Source: Pseudomonas quercus (GTDB lineage: Bacteria; Pseudomonadota; Gammaproteobacteria; Pseudomonadales; Pseudomonadaceae). From it: 64,000 bases of DNA. The notes under the pieces are model-generated. The model searched no databases, was not told the DNA's origin, and worked only from the letters and a program-made list of their open reading frames with translations. The stretch spans positions 372,001 to 436,000 of the forward strand of contig NZ_JAAVJI010000003.1 of the NCBI RefSeq assembly GCF_012033695.1. Reading direction: 5' to 3'. Position numbers and translations under genes: made by a program. This document shows, piece by piece, positions 28,551-36,949 of the stretch. Numbering within the stretch: position 1 is the stretch's first letter; every line of letters starts with the position of its first letter.

Positions 28551-29242
28551 CCATTACGCTGGTGACCTTTGACCTTGATGACACGCTATGGCACACCGCG
28601 CCGGTCATTCAGAGTGCAGAAATCGTTTTGCGCCAATGGCTGGCTGCGCATGCGCCACAACTGGGGCCATTCCCACCCGAACGCCTGCATGAGATTCGCC
28701 AGCGGCTGGTGACTGCCACGCCAGCCCTGGCCCACCGCATCAGCTACCTGCGCGAGCAAGTGTTGTTCATTGCCCTGAACGAAGCCGGGTATCCGCAGGC
28801 TGAAGCACAAGGGCTGGCACGCGAAGCATTCGAGGTGTTCCTGGAAGCGCGCCACCAGGTCAGTTTCTTTCCCGACGCGCCTGCCACCCTTGAGACTCTG
28901 GCACAGCGCTATACGCTGGGGGCGCTCACCAACGGCAATGCCGATGTGAGGCGGTTGGGTGTAGCAGATTACTTCAGCTTTGCGTTATGCGCTGAGGACG
29001 TGGGCGTAGGCAAGCCCGACCCGCGCCCCTTCGAAGAGGCACTACGCCGTGGTGGCGCCACTTCAGCCAACGCTGTGCATGTGGGCGACAACCCCCATGA
29101 CGACATTGCCGGCGCCAAGCAGGCCGGCTTCAGGGCTGTGTGGTACAACCCATTGCGGCTGCCATGGGAAGGGCAAGCCCTACCCGATGCCGAGGTAGCG
29201 ACGTTGGCAGAGCTGCCGGCGCTGCTGGCCAGCTGGGACTAA
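28547..29242 (+). CDS. HAD-superfamily phosphatase (YigB-like)
   Basis: 231-residue haloacid dehalogenase-type phosphatase. Motif [10 protein letters not shown] (nucleophile Asp), motif II in ALTNGNAD, motif III lysine in GVGKPDP, motif [14 protein letters not shown]. Position after xerC matches E. coli yigB, whose product dephosphorylates FMN and a riboflavin precursor. Substrate here is inferred from that position. Confidence 0.88.
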   Translation: MTITLVTFDLDDTLWHTAPVIQSAEIVLRQWLAAHAPQLGPFPPERLHEIRQRLVTATPALAHRISYLREQVLFIALNEAGYPQAEAQGLAREAFEVFLEARHQVSFFPDAPATLETLAQRYTLGALTNGNADVRRLGVADYFSFALCAEDVGVGKPDPRPFEEALRRGGATSANAVHVGDNPHDDIAGAKQAGFRAVWYNPLRLPWEGQALPDAEVATLAELPALLASWD

Positions 29243-29257
29243 CCAACGGGCAATAAA

Positions 29258-29280
29258 AAGCCCGCAGCGACGACGGGCTT
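29258..29280 (-). terminator. Intrinsic terminator for sutA
   Basis: Inverted repeat AAGCCCG / CGGGCTT with a 9-base loop. On the minus strand it is followed by a T-run (complement of AATAAAA), so it terminates sutA transcription. It may also stop the yigB operon from the other side, although no T-run follows on the plus strand. Confidence 0.8.
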
Positions 29281-29295
29281 CTTACAGGGGTGGCT

Positions 29296-29622
29296 TCAGA
29301 TAGGCCGGCTACCGTACTTGTTGTCCGGTTTTTTGGGCGGATCCGCCACTACATTGGGCTCCACTTCCTGTATCTGACCGCCACGGGACAGGTACTCTTC
29401 CATGGCTCGGGCCAAGGCGTCCCGCTCTTTTTGCTTGGCTTCGACACTGGGAAGCTCATCCACGCTGACAGCGGCTTTCTTGCCCTTGCCGGCAGGCGCC
29501 GGGCTGTCGCTGGCACCACTGTCATCATCGGCGACGTCTTCGGCGGCCGTTTCCAGGCCTTCCTCGGTGTCGTCCTCGTCACCTACTTCCAAGTCATCTT
29601 GTTCCAGATCGTCGTCGCTCAT
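29296..29622 (-). CDS. sutA: SutA, RNA-polymerase-binding transcriptional regulator
   Basis: 108-residue acidic protein. The first 40 residues are almost all Asp/Glu/Ala/Ser, then a basic helical part (KGKKAAVSVDELPSVEAKQ) and the conserved C terminus with EYLSRGGQIQEVEPNV and DNKYGSRPI. This matches SutA of P. aeruginosa, a slow-growth factor that binds RNA polymerase and boosts rRNA and housekeeping genes during dormancy. GAGGTAGGA precedes the ATG, and a TATACAAT-type -10 lies near 29650. Confidence 0.9.
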   Translation of the reverse strand: MSDDDLEQDDLEVGDEDDTEEGLETAAEDVADDDSGASDSPAPAGKGKKAAVSVDELPSVEAKQKERDALARAMEEYLSRGGQIQEVEPNVVADPPKKPDNKYGSRPI

Positions 29623-29716
29623 GGTCCTACCTCATGTGTTGCCGGAGCAATTGTATATAGCCCAGCCGTACCGGCGAGTTCGGCGCGGCTGATAGAAATA
29701 CGCTGGGCCTGTGCCC

Positions 29717-30139
29717 TTAGCCTTCGCCATGCAAAGTGGCGATCAAACGCCTGGGGCCACCGTGGTCTCGGTGCTCACCCAGGTAAATCCCCTGCCAGGT
29801 CCCCAGCGCCAGGCGCCCGGAGCGCACTGGCAGGCTGAGCTGGCAGCCCAGCAGGCTGGCCTTGAAATGCGCGGGCAGGTCATCGTCGCCCTCGTCATTG
29901 TGCTCATAACCGCGAGCGCCGTCCGGTATCAATTGGTCGAAGAACCGCTCGAAATCCCGACGCACTGCGGGGTCGGCGTTCTCATTGACCGTCAGTGAAG
30001 CCGACGTATGTTGCAACCAGAGATGCAGCAGGCCTACTTTGCACGTTGCCAGGGCTGGAAGGCCCGCGAGTATTTCGCTGGTGACCAAGTGAAACCCTCG
30101 GGGCCTTGCTGCAAGGGTAATCGGCGTCTGTTGCCACAT
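29717..30139 (-). CDS. YjbQ family protein (UPF0047)
   Basis: 140-residue protein with the UPF0047 signature [24 protein letters not shown] and the [13 protein letters not shown] ending. Members show weak thiamine-phosphate synthase activity in E. coli; the physiological role is unclear. The conserved His in HTSAS and the EHRD motif suggest a metal site. The start at 30139 (MWQQTPITL) is the family start. Confidence 0.9.
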   Translation of the reverse strand: MWQQTPITLAARPRGFHLVTSEILAGLPALATCKVGLLHLWLQHTSASLTVNENADPAVRRDFERFFDQLIPDGARGYEHNDEGDDDLPAHFKASLLGCQLSLPVRSGRLALGTWQGIYLGEHRDHGGPRRLIATLHGEG

Positions 30140-30300
30140 AACGCTCTCCGCACATTTCGGGCGCATTCTAGCGCGCTCGAAAAAAAAGCAAAGTCCTGTA
30201 TTAGTGTTGGCTTTTCCTACAGAGGTAGAAACCCTGTATTACGCCCAATAGATCCGGGACACGCTTGGCAGGCCGTTCAAAGCAGTGACAAAAAAGGATA

Positions 30301-30332
30301 AAAAAAATGCCCGGCGTACCGGGCATTTTTTT
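30301..30332. terminator. Strong bidirectional intrinsic terminator after amtB
   Basis: Seven A, then TGCCCGG, loop CGTA, CCGGGCA, then seven T. Perfect 7-bp GC-rich stem flanked by A and T tracts, so it works on both strands. On the minus strand it ends glnK-amtB, about 70 bases after the amtB stop. Confidence 0.9.
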
Positions 30333-30350
30333 ACGAATGGCGTGCCTTCA

Positions 30351-30403
30351 GGCTCGCCAACCGGCTTGCCAACCGGCTTGCCAACCGGCTCGCCAACAGG
30401 CTT
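30351..30403. repeat. Four-and-a-half tandem copies of a 12-base unit next to amtB stop
   Basis: Units of GGCTTGCCAACC or its one-base variant GGCTCGCCAACC start at 30351, 30363, 30375 and 30387, with a partial fifth copy running into the amtB stop codon (30402-30404). The array lies in the 3' untranslated region of amtB, between its stop and the terminator. Variation among copies is one or two bases. Confidence 0.9.
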
Positions 30404-31736
30404 AAAGGTTGTAACCGCGCTCGTTGTGTTGAGCCAGGTCCAGGCCGACCGCTTCTTCTTCATCCGACACGCGCAGCCCCATGAGCATGTCCAGTACTTT
30501 CAGGATGACGAAGGTCACCACGGCGGTATAGATCAGGGTAAAGCCTACGCCTTTGGCCTGAATCCACAGTTGCGCGCCAATATCCTCTACCGTACCGAAG
30601 CCACCCATGGCCGGTGCTGCAAAGATACCGGTGAGCAAGGCACCAATGATGCCGCCGACGCCGTGTACGCCAAAGGCGTCCAGGGAGTCGTCGTAGCCCA
30701 GCTTGCGCTTGAGTGTTGTAGCACTGAAGAAGCACAGCACACCTGCCACCAGGCCAATGATCAGTGCGCCCATTGGGCCAACCGTACCGGCTGCCGGGGT
30801 AATGGCAACCAGGCCTGCCACTACGCCCGAAGCGATGCCCAGCGCGCTTGGCTTGCCGTGGCTGATCCACTCGGCAAACATCCAGCCCAAGGCTGCAGCG
30901 CCAGTCGCGATCTGGGTCACCAGCATGGCCATGCCCGCGGTGCCATTGGCAGCGGCGGCAGAGCCGGCGTTGAAGCCGAACCAGCCTACCCACAGCATGG
31001 CCGCACCAATCAGGGTGTAGCCCAGGTTGTGAGGCGCCATCGGGGTGGTGGGGTAGCCTTTGCGCTTGCCTAGCACCAGGCAGGTCACCAAGCCCGCAAT
31101 ACCTGCGTTAATGTGCACCACTGTGCCGCCAGCGAAGTCCAGCACGCCCCAGTCCCACAGCAGGCCGCCATTACCGCTCCACACCATGTGCGCGATAGGC
31201 GCATACACCAGGGTGAACCACACGCCCATGAACACCAGCATGGCCGAGAACTTCATGCGTTCAGCAAAAGCGCCTACAATCAGGGCCGGTGTAATGATCG
31301 CGAAGGTCATCTGGAAGGTCACGAACACAGCTTCCGGGAACAATGCCGTGGCCGATGTGACACTGGCTGGCGTGATACCTGCCAGGAACGCCTTGCCCAT
31401 GCCGCCCACGAAGGAATTGACGTTGGTCACGCCTTGTTCCATACCAGTGGTATCGAACGCCATGCTGTAGCCGTAGATGAACCACAGCACCGTCACCAGG
31501 CCTGTAATCGCAAAACACTGCATCATTACCGACAGCACGTTCTTGGAGCGCACCATGCCACCATAGAACAGGGCCAGGCCGGGCACGGTCATGAACAGCA
31601 CCAGCGCGGTAGAGGTAAGCATCCAGGCGGTGTCGCCGGAATTGAGCACAGGTGCCGCCGCCTCATCAGCCAGGGCCAGGCCTGGCATTATGAGAGACAA
31701 CAGGGCGCCTAGCCCTGCGAATTGACGCAGAGTCAT
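30402..31736 (-). CDS. amtB: Ammonium transporter AmtB
   Basis: 444-residue inner-membrane channel. It has a cleavable signal (residues 1-23, ending ALADE) and about eleven transmembrane helices. The pore histidines are in VVHINAGIAGLV and GVHGVGGIIG, and the ammonium-transporter signature lies in WDWGVLDFAGGTVVHINAG. It is 33 bases downstream of glnK; AmtB is gated by GlnK binding, so the operon encodes transporter and sensor together. Confidence 0.97.
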   Translation of the reverse strand: MTLRQFAGLGALLSLIMPGLALADEAAAPVLNSGDTAWMLTSTALVLFMTVPGLALFYGGMVRSKNVLSVMMQCFAITGLVTVLWFIYGYSMAFDTTGMEQGVTNVNSFVGGMGKAFLAGITPASVTSATALFPEAVFVTFQMTFAIITPALIVGAFAERMKFSAMLVFMGVWFTLVYAPIAHMVWSGNGGLLWDWGVLDFAGGTVVHINAGIAGLVTCLVLGKRKGYPTTPMAPHNLGYTLIGAAMLWVGWFGFNAGSAAAANGTAGMAMLVTQIATGAAALGWMFAEWISHGKPSALGIASGVVAGLVAITPAAGTVGPMGALIIGLVAGVLCFFSATTLKRKLGYDDSLDAFGVHGVGGIIGALLTGIFAAPAMGGFGTVEDIGAQLWIQAKGVGFTLIYTAVVTFVILKVLDMLMGLRVSDEEEAVGLDLAQHNERGYNL

Positions 31737-31769
31737 ATTGTTTACTCCTGGGGCGTTTTTAGGGTCGGC

Positions 31770-32252
<483 letters not shown>

Positions 32253-32310
32253 CTATGCACTGTGTTCGCCGTTCAGGCCGCCATCAGTGCAGGGTCTTCT
32301 GCTGCCTCCA

Positions 32311-32326
32311 AGCAGAAACCTTGCCA
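32311..32326 (-). promoter_or_regulatory. Sigma-54 (-24/-12) promoter for glnK-amtB
   Basis: Minus-strand TGGCAAGGTTTCTGCT has the invariant GG, ten bases, GC spacing and a good match to the -24 consensus TGGCAC. It would start transcription near 32300, leaving a leader of about 190 bases. A second, weaker GG-N10-GC candidate is at 32257-32270. The true start is not known. Confidence 0.55.
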
Positions 32327-32400
32327 CCTTCGGCCGCTTGCCGAATTCAGCCAGCCCGAGGCAGTTTTTTAGGTTAGAAAGCAGGGCCTGGCGCCAAGCC

Positions 32401-32419
32401 ACGCACACTATTGGTGCGT
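32401..32419 (-). promoter_or_regulatory. NtrC-binding site upstream of glnK
   Basis: ACGCACACTATTGGTGCGT: perfect inverted arms ACGCAC/GTGCGT with 7 bases between, fitting the NtrC consensus GCAC-N7-GTGC with a TGGTGC half site. It is about 75 bases upstream of the sigma-54 promoter candidate, normal for an enhancer. Confidence 0.7.
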
Positions 32420-32523
32420 CACAGGCGGGAGCACCGCCCAACAAGTGTGCAGTGTAAGGTCGCCAGCAGGCGTCAAACCCCGTGTTACACTTTGGCCAGT
32501 CTTCTTTATTGGAACCTGCCCTC

Positions 32524-32802
32524 ATGCTTGCGCCAAAAGCCTTCCTCGATGCCCTTACCGATCAAGCAAGCCGCTTGCTGGGTGGCAATACCCTACCCCC
32601 TCGCCAAGAGTTCGAAAGCCAGTTCCGTACGCTGCTGCAAAGTGCCTTTGCCCGGCTGGACTTGGTAAGCCGCGAGGAGTTCGATACACAGATGGCCGTG
32701 CTTGCCCGCACCCGCGCCAAGGTAGACGCCCTTGAAGCGCAGCTGGCCGAGTTTGAAGCACGGCTGCCTGCAGCGCCGGCTACCACCACTCGGCAAGACT
32801 GA
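32524..32802 (+). CDS. ubiK: Ubiquinone biosynthesis accessory factor UbiK (BMFP)
   Basis: 92-residue protein of the BMFP family. MLAPKAFLDALTDQASRLL forms an amphipathic helix that binds membranes; the C-terminal half (about 45-80) is a coiled coil for trimerisation (FDTQMAVLARTRAKVDALEAQLAEFE). UbiK works with UbiJ to assemble the ubiquinone-synthesis complex. The 415-base gap to glnK holds both divergent promoters and no other gene. Confidence 0.9.
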   Translation: MLAPKAFLDALTDQASRLLGGNTLPPRQEFESQFRTLLQSAFARLDLVSREEFDTQMAVLARTRAKVDALEAQLAEFEARLPAAPATTTRQD

Positions 32803-32866
32803 ACACGGGCGCTGCTACAGCGCCTATCAGTACGCTCTCCCCCTCACCCCCCACCGATCCCTGCCG

Positions 32867-33784
32867 ATGAATCGCAACGAACTGCGCAAGGCTGATATCA
32901 ACCTGATGGTGGTGTTCGAAGCCTTGATGCTTGAACGTAATGTCACCCGGGTGGCGGAAAAATTGTTTTTAGGCCAGCCAACCATCAGCGCCGCGCTGAA
33001 TCGGCTTCGCGTGTTGTTCAATGACCCTTTGTTCATCCGCGTAGGCCACCGCATGGAGCCCACTGCCCGCGCAGAAGCGCTCATCAAGCATCTCTCCCCC
33101 GCCTTGGACGCGCTGTCGATTGCGCTAAGCCTTAGCCACGACTTCGAGCCTGCCACCAGCAAGATGACGTTCCGGATCGGCTTGTCGGATGACGTGGAGT
33201 TCGGCCTGCTGCCGCCGTTGCTGCGTGCGCTGCGACAGGAGGCCCCGGACGTGGTTGTGGTGGTGCAGCACGTGGACTACTGGCGCATCCCCGACCTGCT
33301 GGCGGCGGGCGACATCACTGTTGGCATCAGCCAAACCCGTGGCCTGCCCGCCAATGCCAAGCGCAAGCTGCTGCGCAGAATGCATGCCCGGGTATTGCGC
33401 GCCGACGGTGCACAGCACCCCTTGACCCTGGACGAGTACTGCAGCCGCTCCCATGTGGTGGTGTCCCATACGGCCAATACACGCGGTATTGCGGACGAGT
33501 GGCTGGATGAAATTGGGCGCACTCGCAAGGTGGTGCTGTCCGTGCCCCAATTCAGTTCACTGCCCTCGATCCTGGCCGGCACCGACCTGCTCGCAGGTTG
33601 CCCGGATTATGCCGCTACGGCCATGGAGGCGTGGGGCAACCTGCACGCCGAACCTCTGCCGTTCGAAACCCCGGCCCTGGAATTGTCCATGGTATGGCTG
33701 AGCATCACCGATACAGACCCGGCGGAACGTTGGTTACGGGCGCGGCTAGAGCAGCATATGGGCGATGGTGGGTTGGCTCATTGA
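32867..33784 (+). CDS. LysR-type transcriptional regulator
   Basis: 305-residue LTTR. The helix-turn-helix region lies in residues 10-65 (LMLERNVTRVAEKLFLGQPTISAALNRLR), followed by a periplasmic-binding-like effector domain. The LRKADINLMVVFEALM opening resembles the NodD/SyrM-type branch. The ATG at 32867 is the family start; the longer frame overlaps ubiK. It is convergent with a dienelactone hydrolase gene, ten bases between stops. Target and ligand unknown. Confidence 0.88.
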   Translation: MNRNELRKADINLMVVFEALMLERNVTRVAEKLFLGQPTISAALNRLRVLFNDPLFIRVGHRMEPTARAEALIKHLSPALDALSIALSLSHDFEPATSKMTFRIGLSDDVEFGLLPPLLRALRQEAPDVVVVVQHVDYWRIPDLLAAGDITVGISQTRGLPANAKRKLLRRMHARVLRADGAQHPLTLDEYCSRSHVVVSHTANTRGIADEWLDEIGRTRKVVLSVPQFSSLPSILAGTDLLAGCPDYAATAMEAWGNLHAEPLPFETPALELSMVWLSITDTDPAERWLRARLEQHMGDGGLAH

Positions 33785-33794
33785 GCTGCAAGCT

Positions 33795-34679
33795 TCAAGC
33801 GAGATAGCGGGTGAACCAATCGATTGTGCGTTGCCAGGCCAGGTCTGCGGCGGCCTTGTCGTAACGAGGGGTGGAGTCGTTGTGGAAGCCGTGGTTGGCG
33901 CCAGGGTACACGTAAGCTTCATAGGTGTTGTGATTGGCTTTGAGCGCTTTTTCATAGGCGGGCCAGCCTTCGTTGATGGCCGTGTCCAGCTCACCGTAGT
34001 GCAACAGCAGGGGCGCCTTGATGCGGGGCACGTCTTCGGCCTTGGGCTGGCGACCATAGAAGGGTACGGCGGCTGACAGCTCGGGGTAGGCCACGGCCGC
34101 TGCGTTGGCAACGCCACCGCCATAGCAGAAGCCAGTGATGCCGACTTTTCCGGTGGCTGCCGGGTGCGCCTTCATCCATTCGATGGCTGCGAAAAAGTCG
34201 TTCATAAGCTTTTGCGGGTCCACTTTCTGCTGCAGCTCTCGCCCTTTGTCATCGTTGCCAGGGTAACCGCCTACCGAGGTCAGGCCATCCGGCGCCAGGG
34301 CCACGAAACCGGCCTTGGCCACACGCCGCGCCACGTCCTCGATATAAGGATTCAACCCTCGGTTTTCGTGAGCCACGACCACCGCTGGGGCTTTTTCCTT
34401 CTTGGCGGGCCGCACCAGGTAGCCTCGCACCTGGCCGTGGCCCTGGGGCGAGGGGTACAGCACGTATTCGGCCACGATGTCCGGGTCAGTAAACTCCACT
34501 TGCTGGGCCAGGGCGTAATTGGGGCTTAGTGACGCCAACAAGGCCGAAGCCGACAACCCTGCCACGGTGAAGGCCGCTGCGCGGTCCAGAAAGTCCCGGC
34601 GGCTGATGCGGCCATGGGCATAGTAATCGTAGAGTTCCAGCAACTCCGGGGCGAAATCCTTGGCAGTGAGGCGCGACAT
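33795..34679 (-). CDS. Dienelactone hydrolase family protein, putative Tat substrate
   Basis: 294-residue alpha/beta hydrolase. Catalytic triad candidates are Cys in GFCYGGG, Asp in YGELDTA and His in GANHGFHND. The N terminus has a twin-arginine sequence, ISRRDFLDRAAAFTVAGLSASALLA, about residues 25-49, preceded by a long polar n-region; it suggests Tat export to the periplasm. It resembles E. coli YghX. Substrate unknown; carboxymethylenebutenolidase annotation is only family-level. Confidence 0.85.
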   Translation of the reverse strand: MSRLTAKDFAPELLELYDYYAHGRISRRDFLDRAAAFTVAGLSASALLASLSPNYALAQQVEFTDPDIVAEYVLYPSPQGHGQVRGYLVRPAKKEKAPAVVVAHENRGLNPYIEDVARRVAKAGFVALAPDGLTSVGGYPGNDDKGRELQQKVDPQKLMNDFFAAIEWMKAHPAATGKVGITGFCYGGGVANAAAVAYPELSAAVPFYGRQPKAEDVPRIKAPLLLHYGELDTAINEGWPAYEKALKANHNTYEAYVYPGANHGFHNDSTPRYDKAAADLAWQRTIDWFTRYLA

Positions 34680-34756
34680 AAGGCGATTCCTGGCATTGAA
34701 GGCGTCGCAAGACTATAGCCGAGCGGTAGATAGCCTGCACTGAAGGGGCGCCTTGT

Positions 34757-34783
34757 TCGCTGGCTCTGCCAGCTCCCACAGGG
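34757..34783. repeat. REP-like element with hairpin
   Basis: TTCGC-containing start, perfect stem GCTGGC-TCT-GCCAGC (34759-34773), then CTCCCACAGG. This is the pattern of the P. putida REP family (TTCGCGGG...CCCGCTCCCACAGG) with a changed stem. It lies in the 123-base gap between the hydrolase and the Nudix gene. Confidence 0.55.
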
Positions 34784-34802
34784 TTGTGTTGGAACCTACT
34801 GG

Positions 34803-35210
34803 CTATGATGCACGTTCGGTAAAGAACTGCGGCAGCACCCAATCCCTTGTCAGCGGCGCCAGGCACAAAGCCTGTGCCTGCTGGGCACTCACCCACACCG
34901 CTTCTTCGATTTCGGCAGCCGGCACCACCTGAGTGTCGATCACGACGTCGAACAACGTACAGTGCACCTGAAACCCTGGCTCGTTTGCAGCCGGTGCACT
35001 AGAAGCCCCAAGGTAGGTGGCTTGCGAAGGCTGGATACGCACACCCAGCTCTTCCTCCAGCTCACGGGCCAAGGCTTGAACAGGTTGCTCGTGCGCTTCG
35101 ATCTTGCCACCAGGTTGCATGAAAAAGGCCGTGCCGCGCTTGCGAACCAGCAGGGTGTGGCCTTCGTTGTTCAGCAGGAGGGCAGCGGCGATGTGGAGGG
35201 TGTTGGGCAT
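34803..35210 (-). CDS. Nudix hydrolase
   Basis: 135-residue enzyme. The Nudix box is intact: GGKIEAHEQPVQALARELEEELGV (pattern GX5EX7REUXEEXGU), near residues 34-57. Acts on a nucleoside diphosphate linked to another group; the specific substrate cannot be told. It stands alone, divergent from yifB. Confidence 0.9.
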   Translation of the reverse strand: MPNTLHIAAALLLNNEGHTLLVRKRGTAFFMQPGGKIEAHEQPVQALARELEEELGVRIQPSQATYLGASSAPAANEPGFQVHCTLFDVVIDTQVVPAAEIEEAVWVSAQQAQALCLAPLTRDWVLPQFFTERAS

Positions 35211-35364
35211 TGCGCATAAACCTTTGATAGAGGGGATGCATTGTGGCAGCCGCTTACATTGCTACCTAGCCCTATACATATCTTGCTTTACACTCCCTCC
35301 CCTACCCTCGGCCTCCTGATTTAAGCTTCCCCCTTCGCAAGGAAGCGTATTCACAGGAGCCGCC

Positions 35365-36858
35365 ATGTCGCTCGCTATCGTGTACAGCCGTGCCCAGGTT
35401 GGGGTTGGTGCACCCGCCGTTCTGGTGGAGGCGCATTTGGCCAACGGGCTGCCCGCCTTGACCCTGGTAGGGTTGCCTGAAGCCTCTGTGAAGGAGAGCA
35501 AGGACCGGGTGCGTAGCGCTATCGTCAATTCCGGGCTCACTTTCCCGCCACGGCGCATTACCCTCAACTTGGCCCCGGCGGACTTGCCCAAGGACGGCGG
35601 GCGGTTCGACCTGGCCATTGCGCTGGGTATCCTGGCTGGCAGTGGGCAGGTGCCGGTGGAGGCGTTGCGAGAGGTGGAATGCCTGGGGGAGCTGGCATTG
35701 TCTGGCGCGGTACGGCCGGTGCAGGGCGTGTTGCCCGCCGCCCTGGCTGCACGGGACGCTGGCCATACGCTGGTGGTGCCGCAGGCCAATGCCGAGGAAG
35801 CGTCACTGGCCAATGGGCTAACCGTGATCGCCGTAAACACCCTGTTGGAGTTGGTCGGCCACTTCAATGGGCAGCAACCCCTCAGCCCGTTCAAGGCCCA
35901 AGGCCTGTGCCTGGTGGCCCGCCCTTATCCGGACCTGAACGAAGTGCAAGGCCAGATCGCCGCCAAACGGGCGTTACTGGTGGCCGCTGCCGGGGCCCAC
36001 AACCTGCTGTTCAGCGGGCCACCGGGCACGGGTAAAACCTTGTTGGCCAGCCGGCTACCAGGCTTGCTGCCGCCTTTGAGCGAACATGAAGCGCTGGAAG
36101 TGGCTGCCATTCACTCAGTGGCCAGCCATGTGCCGCTGAACAGCTGGCCACAACGGCCTTTCCGCCATCCGCACCATTCCGCCTCGGGTGCGGCGTTGGT
36201 AGGCGGCGGTGGCCGGCCGCAGCCGGGGGAGATCACGCTGGCGCACCATGGGGTGCTCTTTCTGGATGAATTGCCCGAATTCGACCGCAAGGTACTGGAG
36301 GTACTGCGCGAGCCGCTGGAGTCCGGCGAAATCGTGATCGCACGTGCCCGCGACAAAATCCGCTTCCCGGCGCGCTTTCAACTGGTGGCCGCCATGAACC
36401 CCTGCCCCTGCGGCTACCTGGGCGACAGCACCGGCCGCTGCCGCTGCACCACCGAACAAGTGGACCGCTACCGCAACAAGCTGTCCGGCCCTTTACTGGA
36501 CCGTATCGACCTGCACGTAACGGTGGCCCGTGAAACCACCACCTTGAGCCCCAACGGCCCACGGGGAGAGTCCACGGCTACCGTCGCAGCCCAGGTGGCC
36601 AAGGCACGGGACAGGCAATTGGAACGGCAAGGCTGCGCCAATGCCTTGCTGGACCTCAACGCCCTGAGGGTTCACTGCCAGTTGCCAAAAGCGGATGAGG
36701 CCTGGCTGGAGCAGGCCTGCGAACGGCTTACGCTGTCGTTGCGGGCGGCGCACCGCTTGCTGAAAGTGGCCCGCACATTGGCCGACCTTGAAGAAGCGCC
36801 GGGTATCGAGCGGGCACACTTGGCGGAGGCGTTGCAGTATCGGCCGGCGGTGGGGTGA
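35365..36858 (+). CDS. YifB/ComM family Mg-chelatase-like AAA+ ATPase
   Basis: 497-residue ATPase. N-terminal Lon-protease-like domain (ALTLVGLPEASVKESKDRVRSA), AAA+ core with Walker A GPPGTGKT near residue 217-224 and Walker B LFLDELPEF, the Mg-chelatase cluster AAMNPCPCGYLGD with its cysteines, and a C-terminal helical domain. Homologue ComM is a hexameric helicase promoting branch migration in natural transformation. GGAG precedes the ATG. Confidence 0.93.
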   Translation: MSLAIVYSRAQVGVGAPAVLVEAHLANGLPALTLVGLPEASVKESKDRVRSAIVNSGLTFPPRRITLNLAPADLPKDGGRFDLAIALGILAGSGQVPVEALREVECLGELALSGAVRPVQGVLPAALAARDAGHTLVVPQANAEEASLANGLTVIAVNTLLELVGHFNGQQPLSPFKAQGLCLVARPYPDLNEVQGQIAAKRALLVAAAGAHNLLFSGPPGTGKTLLASRLPGLLPPLSEHEALEVAAIHSVASHVPLNSWPQRPFRHPHHSASGAALVGGGGRPQPGEITLAHHGVLFLDELPEFDRKVLEVLREPLESGEIVIARARDKIRFPARFQLVAAMNPCPCGYLGDSTGRCRCTTEQVDRYRNKLSGPLLDRIDLHVTVARETTTLSPNGPRGESTATVAAQVAKARDRQLERQGCANALLDLNALRVHCQLPKADEAWLEQACERLTLSLRAAHRLLKVARTLADLEEAPGIERAHLAEALQYRPAVG

Positions 36859-36880
36859 GAAGTGTGAACGGTACATGCCT

Positions 36881-36902
36881 GCTGCGCCCGCGCTGCGCCC
36901 GC
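36881..36902. repeat. Perfect 11-base tandem duplication
   Basis: GCTGCGCCCGC occurs twice back to back in the 91-base gap between yifB and amaA, followed by TTCGCAGGCTCCTAC, which resembles a degenerate REP tail. Confidence 0.8.
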
Positions 36903-36949
36903 TTCGCAGGCTCCTACATGCGCCTGATCCAAGGATTCAGGGTCAGCCG

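Noticed and set aside
29258..29280. Terminator solely for the yigB operon
   Set aside because: The T-run is on the minus strand, so it primarily serves sutA.
30351..30403. CRISPR array
   Set aside because: Units are 12 bases with no spacers and sit at a gene stop; no cas genes nearby.
30285..31073. 262-codon plus-strand ORF with SPTGLPTG-type repeats
   Set aside because: It runs antisense to amtB, begins in the terminator, and its repeats come from the 12-base tandem array; the antisense part has no family features.
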